Source of the DNA: Amphritea atlantica | GTDB lineage: Bacteria; Pseudomonadota; Gammaproteobacteria; Pseudomonadales; Balneatricaceae | Reading direction: 5' to 3' | Length of the DNA stretch: 64,000 nucleotides | Assembly: GCF_900111095.1 (NCBI RefSeq) | Contig: NZ_FOGB01000008.1 | Location: forward strand, 137,275 to 201,274 | Part shown: one piece after another, positions 10,878 through 19,284 of the stretch | How the letters are laid out: every line of letters starts with the position of its first letter | Position numbering within the stretch: position 1 is the first letter of the stretch | Notes under the pieces: model-generated | Told to the model about the DNA's origin: nothing | Database searches by the model: none | What the model saw: only the letters and a program-made list of their open reading frames with translations | Made by a program: the position numbers and the translations under genes

Positions 10878-10900
10878 ATAGTATTTCTATATAAAATAGA
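10878..10900. promoter_or_regulatory. Overlapping inverted repeats in the mdlC/LysR divergent promoter
   Basis: In an 88-bp divergent intergenic space two overlapping palindromes are visible: ATAG-N5-CTAT (10878-10890) and TCTAT-N5-ATAGA (10886-10900). The second touches the regulator ATG. They resemble LysR-type operator half sites but are AT-rich, so this is a candidate only. Confidence 0.4.
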
Positions 10901-11808
10901 TGGTATTTATTTTGTCTAATATCGATCTCAATCTTATCCGCACCTTTGTCACGCTTTATGAAGCCAAAAGTGTCACCCTGGCGGCGGATAAACTGTTTGT
11001 TACTCAACCCTCGGTTAGTTATGCGTTGTCCCGATTGAGGGATACGTTCAATGACCGGTTATTTGTGCGTGGCAAAGAGGGGATGGAACCCACCGTCTAT
11101 GCCACACAGCTGTATGAGGTGTTCCGCGATTCATTACAAACCATTGAACACACCGTGGACAGCGCGCGAAATTTTGATGCGACGGAGACGGAGAAACGCT
11201 TCACGCTGGCGATGACGGATCTGGGTGAGATGGCACTGTTGCCCTATATATTCACAAAACTTCAGCAGCAGGCACCGGGGGTTGAGCTGGAGGTGTTGCC
11301 ACTGGAGATCGACAAGGTAGAGGAGTGGCTTTCAAGCGGCAAAGTAGATGCCGTGATCTGTAGCCGGACTATTCCCGGGGCGCAAATTGAGCGTCGGGTG
11401 ATACTGGAAGAGAGTTATGTCTGCGTCATGCATCAGCAGTTTGCCCCTGATGCTGATGAACTGACACTCGAACAGTTTATGAACCAGAAACATGCACTGG
11501 TGACGCGCAGCCTGGGTCATGGTTTAGCGGAAGAGGTTCTGGCTGATATGGGGCTGCAGCGCAAAGTCAGTTTAGTGTTGCCGCATTTCTCGGTGCTGCC
11601 ATCATTGCTTAAACATTCACCGTTGATGGTTATTCTGCCACGTAAAATTGCTTTCGCTTTTTCTGAAATTGTACCCCTGAAGATCTATTCCCTGCCGTTT
11701 GAGGTGCCCTCCTTTGAGGTGGCTCTGAACTGGTCCAGACGAGGGTTGGAGTCTCCGGCTCTGCACTGGTTTCGTGACATCATTGCTGAAGCGGTAGGGG
11801 TGGAATAG
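10900..11808 (+). CDS. LysR-type transcriptional regulator, divergent from mdlC
   Basis: A 302-residue LysR regulator with an N-terminal winged helix-turn-helix (IDLNLIRTFVTLYEAKSVTLAADKLFVTQPSVSYALSRLR, residues about 8-48), then a linker and a periplasmic-binding-like effector domain (EVLPLEIDKVEEWLSSGKVDAVIC near 145). It is transcribed away from mdlC across 88 bp, the classic layout for an activator of the mandelate-type operon responding to pathway substrate. The ATG at 10900 lacks a strong ribosome site; an in-frame TTG at 10912 is an alternative. The effector is unknown. Confidence 0.88.
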   Translation: MVFILSNIDLNLIRTFVTLYEAKSVTLAADKLFVTQPSVSYALSRLRDTFNDRLFVRGKEGMEPTVYATQLYEVFRDSLQTIEHTVDSARNFDATETEKRFTLAMTDLGEMALLPYIFTKLQQQAPGVELEVLPLEIDKVEEWLSSGKVDAVICSRTIPGAQIERRVILEESYVCVMHQQFAPDADELTLEQFMNQKHALVTRSLGHGLAEEVLADMGLQRKVSLVLPHFSVLPSLLKHSPLMVILPRKIAFAFSEIVPLKIYSLPFEVPSFEVALNWSRRGLESPALHWFRDIIAEAVGVE

Positions 11809-11882
11809 CGTGGCGTTTCTGTTGCTTTAATCGACTGGTTTATCTGCAGCGGATATCCGGCATCTTTATGGGCTTAGTCAAA

Positions 11883-11904
11883 GGCCCCGGATAGTTCCGG
11901 GGCC
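11883..11904. terminator. GC-rich hairpin between convergent genes
   Basis: GGCCCCGG (11883-11890) pairs perfectly with CCGGGGCC (11897-11904) over a 6-base loop. The T tract is weak on both strands, so it is a possible bidirectional terminator between the LysR gene and the TRAP gene. Confidence 0.55.
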
Positions 11905-11945
11905 TCTGGGCTTAACCTGTATTGATTCAGGCTTAAGCAGACCGA

Positions 11946-12998
11946 TTACTGCTGATTTTGAGCCTGATATTTATCGATCAGGGCATTGGCTTTATCCAAT
12001 AGTCTTTGAGAATCATAGCCATCGTCCTTCATCTGTTTCAGCCAGTCTTCGGTTACGAAGGCCAGTTTCTCTTTCCAGGCGGCAATTTCTGATTCGGGTA
12101 ACTGATATAGCTCGTTGCCCTGATCAATAGCAGCCTGACGGCCGGTTCTTTCGTAGGTATCGAACGCTTCACCAATAAAACCCGCCAGCTCTACGCCGGA
12201 GTTATCATCGATCACTTTTTGCAGATCGGGCGGCAGGCTGTCATAGGCTTTTTTATTCATACTGAAAATAAAGTTATTCGCATAGAGGCCGCGCTTTCCG
12301 GGTATCTCCGTATGATGTTTAACCAACTGGTGTATTTTCAGTGGCTTAACAACCTCGAAAGGCAGGACAGCAACATCGATGACCCCCTTAGACAGCGCGC
12401 TTGGCATCTGTGGTACAGGCATGAAGACTGTATTGGCGCCCAGCCCTTCAAATGCAGCCGCCATGGTTTTATTTGGAGCACGGACTTTCATTCCATCCAG
12501 GTCTGCAACGGTGTGGATCGCTTTATCCCGCGAGTGCAGGGAACCGGGGGAGTGCACATGCATCGCCAGCAGGTGCACATCTTTGAACTCATCAGCCATC
12601 TCCTGTTCGGCATACTCCTGAATCGCCATGCTCACCGATTTTGCATCGGCTGCCATGAAGGGGAGTTCAAACACAGTGGATTTAGGGAAGCGGCCAGGCG
12701 TGTATCCGGTCACTGTCCAGCTGATATCAACGATACCCTTACGTACCTGGTCAAACAGTTGTGGTGGTTTGCCCCCCAGTTGCATCGATGGGTAGATATC
12801 AATCTTTATCCGCCCATCGGATTCCTTCATCACTTTATCTGCCCAGGGAACAAGGAAGTTCGTATGTGCGTTTGATGGAGGTGGTAGCATATGGTGCAGT
12901 TTAAAGGTGAATTCCGGTTCAGCCGCGCTGGCGCTGCCAGCCCCGAGTAATAAAGCACAAACAGCAATAGAACGTTTTATGGTTGTTTTTAGTTTCAT
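11946..12998 (-). CDS. TRAP transporter solute-binding protein (DctP family), orphan, in van operon
   Basis: Secreted TRAP binding protein of 350 residues with a signal peptide cleaved near SASA|AEPEF. Core motifs are IKIDIYPSMQLGG, LDGMKVRAPNKTM (ligand arginine region) and IDVAVLPFEVVKPL. It follows vanB by 84 bases on the same strand, with AAAGGT before its ATG. No membrane subunits are adjacent. Context suggests a methoxylated aromatic acid such as vanillate as ligand. It would need DctQM from elsewhere, possibly but not necessarily the pair at 27941-29766. Family assignment is firm; the ligand is inferred. Confidence 0.85.
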   Translation of the reverse strand: MKLKTTIKRSIAVCALLLGAGSASAAEPEFTFKLHHMLPPPSNAHTNFLVPWADKVMKESDGRIKIDIYPSMQLGGKPPQLFDQVRKGIVDISWTVTGYTPGRFPKSTVFELPFMAADAKSVSMAIQEYAEQEMADEFKDVHLLAMHVHSPGSLHSRDKAIHTVADLDGMKVRAPNKTMAAAFEGLGANTVFMPVPQMPSALSKGVIDVAVLPFEVVKPLKIHQLVKHHTEIPGKRGLYANNFIFSMNKKAYDSLPPDLQKVIDDNSGVELAGFIGEAFDTYERTGRQAAIDQGNELYQLPESEIAAWKEKLAFVTEDWLKQMKDDGYDSQRLLDKANALIDKYQAQNQQ

Positions 12999-13082
12999 GT
13001 AGGTACCTTTAAAGGTTATTTATTGTTATTGGATTCAGCACAGTTTTTTGTAATACGTATCAGCTAGCCAGTAACCCGATGT

Positions 13083-14030
13083 TCATATATCCAGTACTAA
13101 ACGGGCGCTTTTGGCGCGGGAGCAGCAAGGCGCGAACTCTTCGTTTCTGGCGTGTTCTTCCGGGGACATATAGACATCACGGTGGTCTGGTTCGCCGGAA
13201 AGCAGGCGGGTGGAGCATGTACCGCACACCCCCTCTTCACAGGCAAAGGGAATATCAATGTCCAGATCAAGCATGACGTCCAGGGCACTTTTATCTGCCG
13301 GGATCTGGATCACTTCGCCACTACTGGCAATCTGAATTTCAAATGCACTATCGGCTTCGCCTGAGCTGGCTGCCGCGGCAAAATATTCCCGGTGTAACCG
13401 GGGTTCATCCCAGCCTTGTGCGGCTGCAGTTTGTAACACTGCATCCATAAAAGGGTTTGGGCCACAGGTGTAGAGATGAGTGCCCTGATCCGGATCGGCA
13501 AGCAATGCCTGCATATCCAGACGGCCCTCTGTCTGGCTGAAGTGGAATGTTACCCGGTCAGCAAATTCAGAGGTGTTAATGCGCTCAACAAAAGCGGCCT
13601 GCGCCGGGGATTTAGCGCAATAGTGCAGGGAAAAACTGGCACCGGTGTGAGCCAGGCGTTCGGCCATACAGAGCAATGGCGTGATACCGATGCCCCCCGC
13701 GATCAGCAGGTGATGGCTTGCACTGTGCTCCAGTGGAAACAGATTGCGCGGCTCACTGATGGTTAAACGGTCCCCCACATTGACTGACTCATGCAGACAG
13801 ACCGAACCACCCCGTGAATCGGGATCCTTGAGGACACCAATTTCATAACAGTGGTGGTCATGGGGTGGGTTGCACAACGAATATTGTCGCACCAGCCCAT
13901 TGGGCAGGTGCAGATCAATATGTGCGCCGGCACTAAAGGCCGGCAGTGCTGAATTATCGGTACGCGCCAGGCGAAACAGATGAATATCATCTGTTTCCTG
14001 CACCTTGGCGGTGACTTCGACTTCAAACAT
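13083..14030 (-). CDS. vanB: Vanillate O-demethylase reductase subunit (VanB-type ferredoxin reductase)
   Basis: A 315-residue phthalate-dioxygenase-reductase-type protein. It has an N-terminal FMN domain (RQYSLCNPP, residues about 48-56), a central NAD domain (HLLIAGGIGITPLLCMAERL; YTCGPNPFMDAVL) and a C-terminal plant-type [2Fe-2S] domain with the cysteine set CEEGVCGTC plus a last cysteine near CCSRA. It passes electrons from NADH to the Rieske oxygenase encoded 44 bases upstream. The gene order vanA-vanB is standard. Confidence 0.88.
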   Translation of the reverse strand: MFEVEVTAKVQETDDIHLFRLARTDNSALPAFSAGAHIDLHLPNGLVRQYSLCNPPHDHHCYEIGVLKDPDSRGGSVCLHESVNVGDRLTISEPRNLFPLEHSASHHLLIAGGIGITPLLCMAERLAHTGASFSLHYCAKSPAQAAFVERINTSEFADRVTFHFSQTEGRLDMQALLADPDQGTHLYTCGPNPFMDAVLQTAAAQGWDEPRLHREYFAAAASSGEADSAFEIQIASSGEVIQIPADKSALDVMLDLDIDIPFACEEGVCGTCSTRLLSGEPDHRDVYMSPEEHARNEEFAPCCSRAKSARLVLDI

Positions 14031-14074
14031 AGTATTCTCTCCGGGTCTTCATCGGGTCGTCAGTTAAGCGTTTG

Positions 14075-15127
14075 TCAGGCTAATGAAGATTCCGCGGCCT
14101 CAGGGTTTTCCTCTTTCAGAAGCTTGTCGATAATACGTCGGGCATGAACGCCCCCGGCATCAATATCCAGCTTAAGCAGTCGTAACTCGGGATTGGCCAG
14201 CAGGTTTTTCTGCTGTAGTTCCAGCATCTCCAGATCTTCAGCAAAAATGCCTCCCTGACCTTCGCGAATCGCGTCTGTCAGTGCCGGATCATCGGCTTTA
14301 AAGTTGCGTGCCATTCCCCAGAAATACCAGTGGCTGGTTTCTGTTTCAGGGGTGATGAAGTCGACAACGACACTGTTTACCCGCTTATCTGCCGGAGCTT
14401 CCCGGCCACCGTTACCGGCCAGAGCGACACCTACGTCGATCAGTACATGGCTTGGGGGGGTAAAGCGACAGATCTGCCAGCGATCTACCGGCTGGTCATC
14501 GGGCAAACCTTTGGTCCGCAGGTTCCCCTGCCAGAAGGGGGGCGCAATCACACTGTCCATGAAGCGGCTGGTGGTGACCTCATTACCCACTTTCTCTGTT
14601 TTAACCGGTGCTTCATCGATCTCTTTCTGACCGATGCTGGTGGAATGAACGTAGGTTTCGTGGGTCAGATCCATCAGGTTGTCGATCATCAGTTTGTAAT
14701 CGCACTGGATATGATACAACCCGCCGCCGTAGGCCCAGTCATCACTGACTGCCCACTCCAGATGGGGGATAGCATCACTGCTGGCTTTATCGGCATCGCC
14801 TGTCCACACCCAGATAAACCCGTAACGTTCTTCGACAGGATAGCTCTTCATGCAGGGAAAACCGCCCACCCGCTGCTTGGGCATCGAGAGGGTTTTACCG
14901 TCGCGGCCAACTTTCAAACCATGATAACCACACACCAGGCCGCCGCCTTCGGTATAGCCAAGGGAGAGTGGTGCGCCACGGTGGGGGCAGAAGTCTTTCA
15001 CCGCAGCGACTTTGCCATCGCCATCTCTGAAAAAAGCGATCTGTTCGCCACAGATTGTACGGCCGAGGGGTTTTTCTGCGATTTCATCAGGGGTACAGGC
15101 TACATACCAGCAGTTTTTAGGAAACAT
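14075..15127 (-). CDS. vanA: Vanillate O-demethylase oxygenase subunit (Rieske, VanA)
   Basis: A 350-residue Rieske non-haem iron oxygenase that demethylates vanillate to protocatechuate and formaldehyde. The Rieske ligands are visible as CPHRGAPLS and CGYHGL near residues 47-72, and the mononuclear iron site as NLMDLTHETYVH with its histidines near 150-165. Long blocks match known VanA proteins (FPKN-WYVACTPDEIA, DRWQICRFTPPSHVLI, YFWGMARNF), so it is VanA proper rather than a generic ring-hydroxylating oxygenase. Genes for protocatechuate ring cleavage and formaldehyde oxidation are not in this window. Confidence 0.92.
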   Translation of the reverse strand: MFPKNCWYVACTPDEIAEKPLGRTICGEQIAFFRDGDGKVAAVKDFCPHRGAPLSLGYTEGGGLVCGYHGLKVGRDGKTLSMPKQRVGGFPCMKSYPVEERYGFIWVWTGDADKASSDAIPHLEWAVSDDWAYGGGLYHIQCDYKLMIDNLMDLTHETYVHSTSIGQKEIDEAPVKTEKVGNEVTTSRFMDSVIAPPFWQGNLRTKGLPDDQPVDRWQICRFTPPSHVLIDVGVALAGNGGREAPADKRVNSVVVDFITPETETSHWYFWGMARNFKADDPALTDAIREGQGGIFAEDLEMLELQQKNLLANPELRLLKLDIDAGGVHARRIIDKLLKEENPEAAESSLA

Positions 15128-15161
15128 AGAAAGGACTCCGAAATAGTGTTGTTTGTTTTTA

Positions 15162-15222
15162 TGGATACAATAATAGGCAAATCATGGGTGTATATGCAAT
15201 AAAAAATGCATTTTTGGATACA
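15162..15222. promoter_or_regulatory. Candidate VanR-type operators upstream of vanA
   Basis: The octamer TGGATACA occurs twice (15162-15169 and 15215-15222), 53 bp apart, about five helical turns. The distal copy lies in a perfect palindrome, TTTTTG-GATA-CAAAAA. The core resembles the ATTGGATCCAAT-like operators of GntR-type VanR repressors. No vanR gene is visible in the window. Confidence 0.45.
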
Positions 15223-15430
15223 AAAATAAATTTCAGTGGGTCGTGGTTGTCGATTTTCTCTGCTCAGCAAAGCGTGAATAGTGAGGGGGAGGAGGCTGAA
15301 AAGTCTGACTTAAAACAGAGCGTTATGAGGGCGGATGGCTAAGGCTGTGGATTAAGCTAACCCTGAACCGTTTGGGCCGGGTTTGTTAACCCGTCTTTAT
15401 GCCAGAAGGTTATTCAGGCGAGTCTGTTCA

Positions 15431-15543
15431 GAAGAGCCTGTTCCGAAGAGTTCGATCAGAAGAGTTCGATCAGAAGAGTTCGATCAGAAGAGTTCGATCA
15501 GAAGAGTTCGATCAGAAGAGTTTAGCCAGAAGAGCTTAGATCA
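15431..15543. repeat. Tandem 14-bp minisatellite
   Basis: Five perfect direct copies of GAAGAGTTCGATCA (15445-15514) flanked by degenerate copies (15431-15444, 15515-15528, 15529-15543). It lies 21 bases from the stop codon of the LuxR-family gene, in its 3' region. Confidence 0.95.
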
Positions 15544-15563
15544 GCAGAGCTGATACCGAACGG

Positions 15564-16352
15564 TTATTTATCGGAAATGTCATCCAGGAAGAGCGAAAAC
15601 AGTTCTGACTTGGAGTTGATTTCCAGCTTGCTGTAGAGGTTTTTACAGTGAACTTTGGCGGTACCGTGGGCGATGCCCAGCAGCTCTGCAATGGCGATTA
15701 AGGAGTAGCCCCGGATAATCAGTATCGCTATCTCGCTTTCCCGCTCCGTTAACAGGCCACCGCCGAAGTTTCTGAACACACTGGATATCTGCTCATGAAT
15801 GATAGCGCTGGCGTCCTGCGAGCTTTCCTGAGTATTTTCGATATTCTGCCAGTGCTTTCTATAGGCGGAGATAACCAGAGGGGATATGGCCTGTAGCCGT
15901 TGTCGTGTGGCGGCTGTCGCCGGGGTTTCGATGACAGTGAGTGATATCTGTATCTGCGAATCGTTGTCCAGGTTTATGATAAACGCGGCTTCTTCATAGC
16001 CCCGGTTGCAGTAATGCTCGGTGTAGTAAGTACTCTCGAAAAAGTCATCCGGAGCGATCTCTTTGATAAAGTGTAAACCGGTTGATAGCCCCGTTTTAAA
16101 GGCATTATAGAACGGATCGATCATATAGAAGCCGTTCAGATACTCATCCATTATTTTGGAAGTTAACAGGGTTGAGTCAGGGGCTAGCAGAATCGTTGGA
16201 CGGCTATTTTTATGAAAGTGAATGGCGAATACCGATTCACAGGGTGTGGCAGAGTTGATCAGACTGAGCAGGGCCGGAGTAAATGCGTCAGTACCACTCG
16301 TATCGATGAGTTCAGAGGCAAGCAGGTATATATTTTCTGAAGAATCTTCCAC
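15564..16352 (-). CDS. LuxR-family transcriptional regulator
   Basis: A 262-residue regulator with a C-terminal LuxR helix-turn-helix (LTERESEIAILIIRGYSLIAIAELLGIAHGTAKVHCKNLYSKL, residues about 198-242). The N-terminal 170 residues look like a sensor domain but lack an obvious receiver aspartate and show no clear acyl-homoserine-lactone signature. The start is GTG at 16352, with AAAGGA 7-8 bases ahead; the nearby ATG is out of frame. It lies upstream of vanA on the same strand, separated by 436 bp containing repeats, and downstream of an amidohydrolase gene. The target is unknown. Confidence 0.8.
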   Translation of the reverse strand: MEDSSENIYLLASELIDTSGTDAFTPALLSLINSATPCESVFAIHFHKNSRPTILLAPDSTLLTSKIMDEYLNGFYMIDPFYNAFKTGLSTGLHFIKEIAPDDFFESTYYTEHYCNRGYEEAAFIINLDNDSQIQISLTVIETPATAATRQRLQAISPLVISAYRKHWQNIENTQESSQDASAIIHEQISSVFRNFGGGLLTERESEIAILIIRGYSLIAIAELLGIAHGTAKVHCKNLYSKLEINSKSELFSLFLDDISDK

Positions 16353-16471
16353 TCATACTTCCTTTGGGATTCTGACCTGATGGTGCTTAATAGATGTTGC
16401 TCAATAGTATATCGGTTGGTGAGTTTTTGTCGAATGGCAATTTGGGCGGGCGGGGAAGGGCACGAAACAGG

Positions 16472-16498
16472 TCAGCAAGCCTGCTGCAGGCTTGCTGA
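16472..16498. repeat. 12-bp perfect palindromic hairpin
   Basis: TCAGCAAGCCTG (16472-16483) and its exact reverse complement (16487-16498) with a CTG loop, just after the stop of the amidohydrolase gene. It has no T tail. It shares the core GCAGGCTTGCT with the hairpin at 6632-6661. Confidence 0.75.
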
Positions 16499-16514
16499 TG
16501 CAACTATCAATGGA

Positions 16515-18146
16515 TCAGTAAGATGCGTCCCGGTATACCTCGTTGCCGCCTAACAGGGTTAACAGTACCTTAGTCTTTTCAATTTCGTACGGGGAGATGG
16601 TATAGAGATCCTGATCGAGGATGATCAGGTCAGCAAATTTACCAACCGTTAAACTACCGGTGGTTTTCTCTCTCCAGGCTGCCCGTGCTGCATTGATGGT
16701 ATAACCTTTGATTGCGGTATCGATATCGATGCGATATTGCGGGTTGTGTGCCGGCGAGCTTTCACTGGCGCCGGAAACCTGACGGGTCAGTGCTGTCTGC
16801 ATGATAGCGAAGGGATCAAAGGTACTCACGCCCCAGTCACTGCTGAGTGCACAGACTGTTCCCTGACGTACCAGTTCACCAATCGGGAAAATCTGACTGC
16901 AACGTTCTTCTCCCAGCATCTCCAGAGCGATCTTATCGTTGTCCGGGTCCGGTTGAGCCCACAGTGGTTGCACGTTGCCATAAACCCCCAGTTGTTTGAA
17001 GCGGGGAAAATCTGATCCGGTGACCAGCTGTATATGTGCCAGCTGGTGACGGCTATCCCATGGACCATTCATCCGCTGGGCGTACTCAATACCATTCAGT
17101 GCTGCGTTAACGGCGCCGTCACCGATGGTGTGAACATGCAGCTGGAACTTCTCTTTATCAAAGGCGGCAAAGAACTCATTGATCTGTGGCTGATCAAACA
17201 TCAGCGGTGCGGTTGAGCCGGTATCACTACGGGGTTCAAGCAGTGTCGCCGTGCCACTTTCAAGCACTCCGTCAAGGAAGAACTTAGCTGAGTGGAGTGA
17301 CACCATATCATCGGCGTAGGTTTCCCGCAGCGAGAGAAGTTCCTGCAGCTGCTCTGTCAGGGGCAGGTGTGCAAAGATCTTCGAGGTGGCCGCAACCCGC
17401 AACGAGAGCTGACCGCGCTGATTCAGTGTACGGTAGTTTTCCATCGTTTTGCGAGGGGCGACGGCATCCAGAATGCCGGTGATGCCGTGCTGGTTGAACA
17501 CTTTGCAGTAGTGCTCCATCGCCTCGAAATAATCCTCGTCGCTGAACGCTGGTGAGAAACGGTTCATTGCCCAGATGGCATCCTCATAGATATACCCTCT
17601 GGGGGAACCATCGGCACAGCGGGCATAGCTACCGCTGGCGGGTTCCGGGGTGGTGGCGGTGACGCCTGCAATACGAAACGCTTCGCTGTTAGCCCAGCCA
17701 CTGTGATAGTCAAACGAGAAAATCAGTGCGGGACGCCCACCCGTTACCGCATCCAGTTGCTCTTTGGTTAGACTGTTTTCATTAAAGATAGAGGGGTTAA
17801 AACCGATCCCCTTAATCCACTCTTTATGGGGGTTCTCCCTGGCGAAACGCTCAATCTCATTGAGCAACTCTTCCATGGTTTTCATCTCATGCAGGGGGAC
17901 ATAGTGGAAGAAGTCGGCGCTGGTGGCCTGAAAGTGTATATGGGTATCCTGAAAGCCCGGCAGCACCAACTGCCCCTGAGCATCAATCATCTGAGTATGA
18001 TTGTCAGCCAGCGCTTTAACTTCAGTGTTGCTGCCTACCGCGATGATTTGATCGCCATAGATTGCCAGTGCTTCAGCCTTTTCATTTATATCATCCATGG
18101 TATGGATGTTACCGTTAAAGATTATCTTGTCTGCGATGTATGGCAT
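16515..18146 (-). CDS. Metal-dependent amidohydrolase, YtcJ-like
   Basis: A 543-residue amidohydrolase-superfamily enzyme. The N-terminal beta domain (IADKIIFNGNIHTMDD...AIYGDQIIAVG) leads to the metal-binding GFQDTHIHF motif near residue 65. Further motifs are FSFDYHSGWANSEAF, HVHTIGDGAVNAALNG (metal/catalytic histidines near 335), HQLAHIQLV and SSDWGVSTFDPF. This pattern is the YtcJ/N-substituted-formamide-deformylase group. It probably hydrolyses an amide or N-acyl compound; the substrate is unknown. There is no signal peptide, so it is cytoplasmic. It appears to be a single-gene unit upstream of the luxR-type gene. Confidence 0.8.
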   Translation of the reverse strand: MPYIADKIIFNGNIHTMDDINEKAEALAIYGDQIIAVGSNTEVKALADNHTQMIDAQGQLVLPGFQDTHIHFQATSADFFHYVPLHEMKTMEELLNEIERFARENPHKEWIKGIGFNPSIFNENSLTKEQLDAVTGGRPALIFSFDYHSGWANSEAFRIAGVTATTPEPASGSYARCADGSPRGYIYEDAIWAMNRFSPAFSDEDYFEAMEHYCKVFNQHGITGILDAVAPRKTMENYRTLNQRGQLSLRVAATSKIFAHLPLTEQLQELLSLRETYADDMVSLHSAKFFLDGVLESGTATLLEPRSDTGSTAPLMFDQPQINEFFAAFDKEKFQLHVHTIGDGAVNAALNGIEYAQRMNGPWDSRHQLAHIQLVTGSDFPRFKQLGVYGNVQPLWAQPDPDNDKIALEMLGEERCSQIFPIGELVRQGTVCALSSDWGVSTFDPFAIMQTALTRQVSGASESSPAHNPQYRIDIDTAIKGYTINAARAAWREKTTGSLTVGKFADLIILDQDLYTISPYEIEKTKVLLTLLGGNEVYRDASY

Positions 18147-18448
18147 TGAATAAATCCATTTTTAAAGATGTGGACAAAAGGTATAACTGAGGCTGTCAGA
18201 TAATAAATGCCTGACTATTTATTATGTTTTCAATTTTTTTAGAAAATATATCTCATACATCTGTCAGATTAACGTAATTAAGATCGGCAGGAATACCACG
18301 TTAGGTATAGATAATGATGGTTGATATAAATACTTATCGACGTAGATGGCACTATTTTTTACAACTAATGAAATAGGGGTATACCGGAGAAAAAGAATCT
18401 CTGAAATGATGGTTGCATACTAAAAAAAATGACAAACGTGAGGGTGAC
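18147..18448. other. AT-rich divergent intergenic region
   Basis: About 300 bases between the divergent amidohydrolase and porin genes, markedly AT-rich and presumably holding both promoters. I could not pick a convincing -35/-10 pair or operator. Confidence 0.4.
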
Positions 18449-19171
18449 ATGAAAAATTTTAAATCAATTGCAGCTATCGGTTTAAGTCTTCTTTCGGTGT
18501 CGGGTCTGGCTCGGGCAGATCTGGGTGCCAATGTTTCAGTATTGAGTGAATGGCGTAACCGTGGTGTCTCTATGACCAATGAATCGCTTGCCATTCAGGG
18601 GGGGATTGACTGGTTTAACCAGAGCGGTTTGTTCGCCAGCATCTGGGCCAGTAATGTTGATTTCTTTCCGACCGGACACCCTTTTGATGATGGTGCAACG
18701 GTAGAGCTTGATCTGCTGGCGGGTTATGCCGGTGCGATCAACGACGATATATCCTATGATGCCATCCTCTTCTACTATCAATATCCGGGTGATGAGGTTG
18801 ATCAGGACTTCGCTGAGCTGAAACTGGGGCTTAATTACAATGGTTTTCGCTTAGGTTATGAGCATGCACCTGACTACATTAATTCAGGCAAGGCGTATCA
18901 GTATCTCTACCTGAACTACCAGACAGAGATTGTTGAGAGTGTGGGGCTGGAACTGCATGTAGGTTCTTCGTTTGGTGAGGTGTTTGACGACCCAACGACG
19001 CTGATGCTGGATAAATACAGAGATTATTCAGTGGGAATCACCAAGAGCTTCAGCGGTGTTGATATGAAGCTGGCCTATGTGAACACGGATATCTCCAGCA
19101 CCTATGCGGTTGATAGTGGCCACATGGCGAATCAGGACGCCCTGGTGTTCTCCATTTCTAAATCATTCTAA
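18449..19171 (+). CDS. TorF-family putative porin
   Basis: A 240-residue secreted beta-barrel protein of the TorF/TIGR02001 type. It has a signal peptide cleaved near LARA|DLGANVSV, the family opening SEWRNRGVSMTNESLAIQGGIDWFNQSGLFASIWASNV, and a C-terminal phenylalanine (SISKSF) as in outer-membrane barrels. The open frame extends 12 codons upstream, but the ATG at 18449 follows GAGGGTG at correct spacing and begins the signal peptide. A polyamine-type binding protein follows after 113 bp. Its role in outer-membrane passage of that ligand is inferred. Confidence 0.82.
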   Translation: MKNFKSIAAIGLSLLSVSGLARADLGANVSVLSEWRNRGVSMTNESLAIQGGIDWFNQSGLFASIWASNVDFFPTGHPFDDGATVELDLLAGYAGAINDDISYDAILFYYQYPGDEVDQDFAELKLGLNYNGFRLGYEHAPDYINSGKAYQYLYLNYQTEIVESVGLELHVGSSFGEVFDDPTTLMLDKYRDYSVGITKSFSGVDMKLAYVNTDISSTYAVDSGHMANQDALVFSISKSF

Positions 19172-19284
19172 TGCGATAGTTTTGTCAGGGCTGTTGTATA
19201 ATCCCCTTCATACAATAGCCACTGATAACTTTCTGAGTTTTAGCAACTCTAAAAGAAAACATATTATAAGTTTCAGAGGATGTT

